Shown here one piece after another: positions 60,442 through 64,000 of a stretch of DNA of 64,000 bases. Location of the stretch: assembly GCF_039525035.1 (NCBI RefSeq), contig NZ_BAAAHE010000008.1:136625-200624 (forward strand). Reading direction: 5' to 3'. The notes beneath the pieces were generated by a model. That model saw nothing but the letters and a program-made list of their open reading frames with translations. It ran no database searches and was not told the origin of the DNA. Position 1 is the first letter of the stretch. Each line of letters begins with the position of its first letter. Made by a program: the position numbers and the translations under genes. The stretch is from Sporichthya brevicatena. GTDB lineage: Bacteria > Actinomycetota > Actinomycetes > Sporichthyales > Sporichthyaceae.

Positions 60442-61656
60442 GGCGAACAGGTAGAGCGGTGCGGACAGCACGAGCAGGACGGCGGAGACCGCGAACCCCG
60501 CGACCAGACCCTGACCGCCGGCGAGCGCGCCGAGCGCGGGCGCGGCGACCATGCCGCCCAGGCGGGACGTCAGGCTGTTGACGCTCACCATCGTCGCGCG
60601 GTGGGCGGCGGTCGTGTGGCGGTGCACCAGCCCGTAGTGGGCGACGTTCGCGGTGCCGTGCACCAGGTAGAAGCCGAGGTAGCCGAGCACGAGGCCGATC
60701 GGCCCGGCGATGACCACCGCGAGAGCGACGCCCACGCCCTGCGCGATGCGCGCGACGATCGCCGCGCGGACCCACGAGCCGGTGCGCCGGGCGACCCACG
60801 GTGCGACGGCGGCGCCCGCCCCGCTGACGCCCCAGGCCACCGCGGCGGTGACCGCGTAGGCGAGGACGCCCTGCTCGGTGTCGCCGACGAGGTCGACCAT
60901 GCGCAGGCCGGACAGGATCTCGACGCCGGTCATGCCGGCTCCCCAGAACAGCTCGATCGCCGCGAGGGCGCACAGCGCGCCGGACACGCGCAGCAGCCCG
61001 ATCGCATCGCGGATCGTGCGCGCGGAGTCGCGGATCGGGGACCACCCGGAGCCGGCGGGCCGCGCCCGGCTCTCGTCGAGCAGGTGCCACAGGAACGCGA
61101 GGTCCACGATCCGCAGGACGATCGCGACGACGATCGGCAGCGCGAGCGCCGGCCAGGCCGACGGGGTCGGGACCAGCGCGAGGACCCCGCCGAGCAGGGC
61201 GCCGCCCCCGAGCGCGGCGGAGATGACGACGCTCTCGGCGGCGAGGCCGGACTCGATGTCGGCGTCGACGTCGGCAGCCTGGGCGGCGTCGACGAACCAG
61301 GACTCGAGCGGGCCGGAGTCGAGGGCGCGGTAGACGCCCTCGATCGCCCAGGCGAGGACGAACAGCCACGTCGCCTCGGAGAACGAGATCAGCGACATCG
61401 AGAGCAGGCTGAGCAGCCCGGCGACGAGCAGGACGGGGCGGCGCCCGATCGTGTCCGCGAGACCACCCGTCGGGAGTTCGAAGAGCACGACCATCGCGCT
61501 GGACAGACCGGAGAGCAGACCGATCGTCGCGACCGTCATGCCGCGTTCCTGCAGCAGGACCGTGAGGACCGGGATGAGCAGACCGACGGGGAACCACCGG
61601 GTCGCGCTCAGCACGATGAAGCGCCGCCGAACGCGACGCGCGTCGTCGAGGGACAT
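60349..61656 (-). CDS. MFS transporter
   Basis: Encodes 435 residues with about 12 helices. The motif-A-like loop GGLADTIGRRPVLLVAGLL (about 65-83) and LFELPTGG just before it fit a drug or small-molecule exporter of the MFS. ATG 61656 overlaps arsR (ATGA), so the two form one operon: the ArsR-type gene is upstream. The last 31 codons overlap the WYL gene on the other strand, which is unusual for either. Substrate unknown. Confidence 0.85.
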   Translation of the reverse strand: MSLDDARRVRRRFIVLSATRWFPVGLLIPVLTVLLQERGMTVATIGLLSGLSSAMVVLFELPTGGLADTIGRRPVLLVAGLLSLLSMSLISFSEATWLFVLAWAIEGVYRALDSGPLESWFVDAAQAADVDADIESGLAAESVVISAALGGGALLGGVLALVPTPSAWPALALPIVVAIVLRIVDLAFLWHLLDESRARPAGSGWSPIRDSARTIRDAIGLLRVSGALCALAAIELFWGAGMTGVEILSGLRMVDLVGDTEQGVLAYAVTAAVAWGVSGAGAAVAPWVARRTGSWVRAAIVARIAQGVGVALAVVIAGPIGLVLGYLGFYLVHGTANVAHYGLVHRHTTAAHRATMVSVNSLTSRLGGMVAAPALGALAGGQGLVAGFAVSAVLLVLSAPLYLFASRGRTAEPLGPVAQIDTQLVGLDHTKLGAE

Positions 61657-62282
61657 CAGCCGGACACGTCGGGATGCACGTGCAGGATCGCGGCCACCGG
61701 GGCGAGCCCGGCGCCGTCGGCGGGCGGGTCGTTGACGTCGATCACCGGTTCGCCGGCGGCACGGGCGGACTCGCCCAGCGCGCGGTAACGGAGAACGACC
61801 TCGTGCAACTCGGCGAGGATCGCCTTCGTCTGATCCACCGTCAGGTAGAGCCTGTAGTCGGAGAGGTCGGAGATCTCCAGCCAGGGGCGCGGCCAGTCGT
61901 TGTGGACGTCGAGCCAGGCCTGCGTCTTGTCGGTGTTCGTGCGCAGGTGGTAGCCGACGAGCCAGTCGGCGGCGGCGCGGGCGTCGGGGTCGTCGCGGAA
62001 CTCCGAACTCGACCAGGACGTGAACTCGTGGACCGCGCGCCACCAGCGGTCGCGGCCGTCGCCGGAGTCGGGGACCTCGGAGACCATGCCGATCTCGGCG
62101 AGCTTGCGCAGGTGGTAGCTCGTCGTGCCGCTGTTGGTGCCGAGGCGGGCCGCGAGCCCGGTCGCCGTCGCCGGGCCGTGCGAGCGCAGCGCCCCGAGAA
62201 TCCGGTTGCGCAGGGGGTGCGCGAGTGCGCGGACGGACTCGGAGTCGAGGCGCTTCTGGGTGGGCGGCGGCACGTCGGTCAT
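61656..62282 (-). CDS. ArsR-type winged-helix regulator with C-terminal extension
   Basis: Encodes 208 residues. Winged helix (RALAHPLRNRILGALRSHGPATATGLAARLGTNSGTTSYHLRKLAEIGMV, about 17-68). The C-terminal half resembles ligand-binding parts of multidrug or aromatic-responsive regulators (WWRAVHEFT, WLVGYHLRTNTDKTQ). ATG 62282 is used; a GTG 33 bp upstream would put the start inside an operator-like palindrome. The MFS gene overlaps its end, so it probably controls that exporter. Confidence 0.85.
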   Translation of the reverse strand: MTDVPPPTQKRLDSESVRALAHPLRNRILGALRSHGPATATGLAARLGTNSGTTSYHLRKLAEIGMVSEVPDSGDGRDRWWRAVHEFTSWSSSEFRDDPDARAAADWLVGYHLRTNTDKTQAWLDVHNDWPRPWLEISDLSDYRLYLTVDQTKAILAELHEVVLRYRALGESARAAGEPVIDVNDPPADGAGLAPVAAILHVHPDVSG

Positions 62283-62298
62283 GACCTCATCGTGGATC

Positions 62299-62313
62299 GC
62301 AGAAATTTTCTGC
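62299..62313. promoter_or_regulatory. Operator site 1 for the ArsR-type regulator
   Basis: GCAGAAATTTTCTGC, a perfect 15-bp palindrome with a central T, 17 bp before the regulator ATG at 62282. A second, weaker copy lies at 62325. Confidence 0.6.
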
Positions 62314-62324
62314 ACAAGTCTTCT

Positions 62325-62339
62325 GCAGAGAAATTCTGC
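62325..62339. promoter_or_regulatory. Operator site 2, ArsR/cysS gap
   Basis: GCAGAGAAATTCTGC, 5-bp outer arms matching site 1. It lies 30 bp before the cysS GTG, so the regulator might also affect cysS. Confidence 0.45.
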
Positions 62340-62368
62340 GATTGGCGCCCGCCGTTAGGCTGGGACGT

Positions 62369-63760
62369 GTGACGCTGCGTTTGTACGACACCGCGACCCG
62401 TTCGACCAGGGATTTTGTGCCCGCCGAGCCCGGCCGGGCGTCGATCTATCTGTGTGGGGCGACCGTTCAGGCCCCGCCGCACATCGGGCACATCCGCTCC
62501 GGCGTCAACTTCGACATCCTGCGGCGGTGGCTGGAGCACACCGGCTCCACGGTCACGTTCGTCCGGAACGTCACCGACATCGACGACAAGATCCTCCGCA
62601 AGGCGGAGGAGCAGGGCGTGCCGTGGTGGCAGGTCGCGCAGACGAACGAGAACGCGTTCGCCTGGGCGTACGACGTGCTCGGCTGCCTGCGTCCGACGGT
62701 CGAGCCGCGCGCGACCGGGCACGTGCCGGAGATGATCGTGCTGATGCGCGAGCTCATCGAGCGGGGCGCCGCGTACGCCGCCGGGGGTGACGTCTACTTC
62801 TCCGTCGGGTCGTTCGCGGACTACGGCGCCCTGTCGGGGCAGAAGCCGGACGCGATGCAGGCGGCCGGCGACACCGACGTCGAGACCCACAAGCGCGACC
62901 CGCGCGACTTCGCGCTGTGGAAGTCGGCGAAGCCGGGGGAGCCGTTCTGGGAGACTCCGTGGGGGCCGGGCCGGCCGGGCTGGCACCTGGAGTGCTCGGC
63001 GATGGCCGGGAAGTACCTCGGGGACCGCTTCGACATCCACGGCGGCGGTCTGGACCTGGTGTTTCCGCACCACGAGAACGAGATCGCGCAGTCGAAGGCC
63101 GCAGGCCAGGAGTTCGCCCGGTACTGGCTGCACAACGGCTGGGTGACGATGTCCGGGGAGAAGATGAGCAAGTCGCTCGGCAACTCCCTGCTGGTCTCGG
63201 AGATCGTGAAGCGGGTGCGGCCGGTCGAGCTGCGGTACTTCCTCGCGGCGCCGCACTACCGCTCGATGGTCGAGTACTCCGAGGAGTCGCTCGCCGAAGC
63301 GGCGACGGCCTACGCGCGCATCGAGACGTTCGTGCGCAACGCGACCGACCTCGTCGGTGACGTGACGCCGGGTCAGGTCCCCCCCGCCTTCGCGGATGCG
63401 ATGAACGACGACCTCGGGACGCCGCTCGCGCTTGCGGCCGTGCACACCGCGGTGCGCGAGGGGAACACTGCCCTCGCGTCCGGGGACAAGGACACCGTGA
63501 CGGCCCGTCTGGCCGAGGCGCGGGCGATGCTCGGGGTGCTCGGGCTGGACCCGGTCGCGTGGGCGGACTCCTCCGGCAGCGACCTGCACGCGGTCGTCGA
63601 CGGCCTCGTCGCGCTGGCGCTGGAACAGCGGGCCGCGGCCCGCGAACGCAAGGACTACGCCGCGGCGGACGCGATCCGTGATCGCCTCCGCGCCGCCGGC
63701 GTGGTCATCGAGGACACCCCCCACGGCCCGCGCTGGACCGTCGGCAATCCGGAGGCCTGA
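62369..63760 (+). CDS. cysS: Cysteinyl-tRNA synthetase
   Basis: Encodes 463 residues. The class-I HIGH motif is HIGHIRSG (about 38-45), and the KMSKS loop is [10 protein letters not shown] (about 270-279). [18 protein letters not shown] is the zinc-site and active region of CysS. It charges tRNA-Cys. GTG 62369 is chosen. The rlmB-like gene starts at 63760 by a GATG overlap. It normally follows ispF. Confidence 0.95.
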   Translation: MTLRLYDTATRSTRDFVPAEPGRASIYLCGATVQAPPHIGHIRSGVNFDILRRWLEHTGSTVTFVRNVTDIDDKILRKAEEQGVPWWQVAQTNENAFAWAYDVLGCLRPTVEPRATGHVPEMIVLMRELIERGAAYAAGGDVYFSVGSFADYGALSGQKPDAMQAAGDTDVETHKRDPRDFALWKSAKPGEPFWETPWGPGRPGWHLECSAMAGKYLGDRFDIHGGGLDLVFPHHENEIAQSKAAGQEFARYWLHNGWVTMSGEKMSKSLGNSLLVSEIVKRVRPVELRYFLAAPHYRSMVEYSEESLAEAATAYARIETFVRNATDLVGDVTPGQVPPAFADAMNDDLGTPLALAAVHTAVREGNTALASGDKDTVTARLAEARAMLGVLGLDPVAWADSSGSDLHAVVDGLVALALEQRAAARERKDYAAADAIRDRLRAAGVVIEDTPHGPRWTVGNPEA

Positions 63761-64000
63761 TGGCGGGCAACAGCAAGCGACAGGGCGCGGTCCGCAAGGG
63801 CGCGTCGAAGAAGGGCGCGACGGTCGGGTCGGGCGGTCAGGCCCGCCGGGCGCTCGCGCCGAAGGGGCCGACGCCGAAGGCGACCGAGCGCACCGGGCAC
63901 CCGGCCGCGCGCCGCGCTGCCGCGGCGGCGAAGCGGGAGGCCGCGGGGCGGCGTCCGGCGACGGGGCCCTCGCGCACCGGCAAGCCGTCGGGCAAGGCGC
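63760..64000 (+). CDS. rlmB: 23S rRNA 2'-O-methyltransferase (TrmH/RlmB family), 5' part only
   Basis: The first ~80 codons are present. They encode a Lys/Arg/Ala/Gly-rich N-terminal extension ([19 protein letters not shown]) typical of actinobacterial RlmB. The catalytic SPOUT domain is beyond the window. ATG 63760 overlaps the cysS stop (GATG). The assignment rests on the N terminus and the cysS-rlmB order. Confidence 0.8.
   Translation, partial: MAGNSKRQGAVRKGASKKGATVGSGGQARRALAPKGPTPKATERTGHPAARRAAAAAKREAAGRRPATGPSRTGKPSGKA

Overview
The window is high-GC DNA from a mycothiol-producing actinobacterium. The evidence is mshA, mshD and mscR, a CarD regulator, SenX3-RegX3, GlnR, DUF2516 and FABP/nitrobindin genes, many GTG starts and ATGA/GTGA overlaps. 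Several gene runs match mycobacterial neighbourhoods as I remember them: lmeA-glnR-mshD and cysA2-sseC2-FABP; HTH-hbhA-DUF2516; mshA-YbjN-gpm-phoU-senX3-regX3; carD-ispD-ispF-cysS-rlmB. Nothing seen is specific for mycolate makers, so a non-mycobacterial actinomycete (for example a Sporichthya- or Frankia-like lineage) is a guess. No tRNA, rRNA, CRISPR array, prophage or classical IS was seen.

Layout. 0-5.9 kb: secreted RTX protein, mycothiol-dependent formaldehyde dehydrogenase with an MBL hydrolase, Ser/Thr kinase, secreted Ig-like protein. 6-9 kb: TetR regulator, cupredoxin-like lipoprotein, polytopic membrane protein. 8.7-12.7 kb: ECF sigma factor divergent from a zinc-finger membrane protein, CopC-CopD and YcnI (copper). 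12.7-21.2 kb: PhoPR-like two-component system, XdhC, M4 protease, lipase, alpha/beta hydrolase, flavohemoprotein. 22.9-32.6 kb: phosphate block (DUF47-Pit, PstSCAB, Ppk1), then MshD and GlnR. 32.7-41.5 kb: MoaD/ThiS-like protein, LmeA-like lipoprotein, a cysteine-rich leader peptide with its sulfurtransferase and SseC, a DUF559 nuclease-like gene between two hairpin repeats, DsrE, nitrobindin, Fur, GNAT, YgfZ, RNase II/R-like protein. 41.5-49 kb: Dtd, BKACE enzyme, HTH-HbhA-DUF2516, three L,D-transpeptidases, MshA, YbjN, GpmA. 49-53.8 kb: PhoU, SenX3-RegX3, CarD, IspD, IspF. 53.9-62.3 kb: nirBD, a HemD-winged-helix fusion and a sirohydrochlorin chelatase, then DinB, a WYL regulator, an MFS transporter and an ArsR regulator. 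62.4 kb to the end: CysS and the start of RlmB.

How the genes work together. Phosphate uptake and sensing are represented almost completely: Pst and Pit transporters, Ppk1, PhoU, SenX3-RegX3, and RegX3/PHO-like boxes before pstS and in the phoU-senX3 gap. Nitrite assimilation and siroheme supply form one operon, with a possible GlnR-type box upstream. Mycothiol synthesis genes are scattered.

The most unusual content is repetitive. (1) A perfect 44-bp palindrome made of three smaller palindromes occurs three times, identically. One copy lies in frame inside the chelatase gene, one supplies the stop codon of the RNase gene, and one is intergenic. (2) A second hairpin family of about 60 bp flanks the DUF559 gene as direct repeats, at a point where mycobacterial gene order would place neighbours together; this resembles a REPtron-like cassette. 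(3) A four-copy nested palindrome lies between convergent genes at 8.6 kb. (4) Short TGACGG-type palindromes recur at gene ends.
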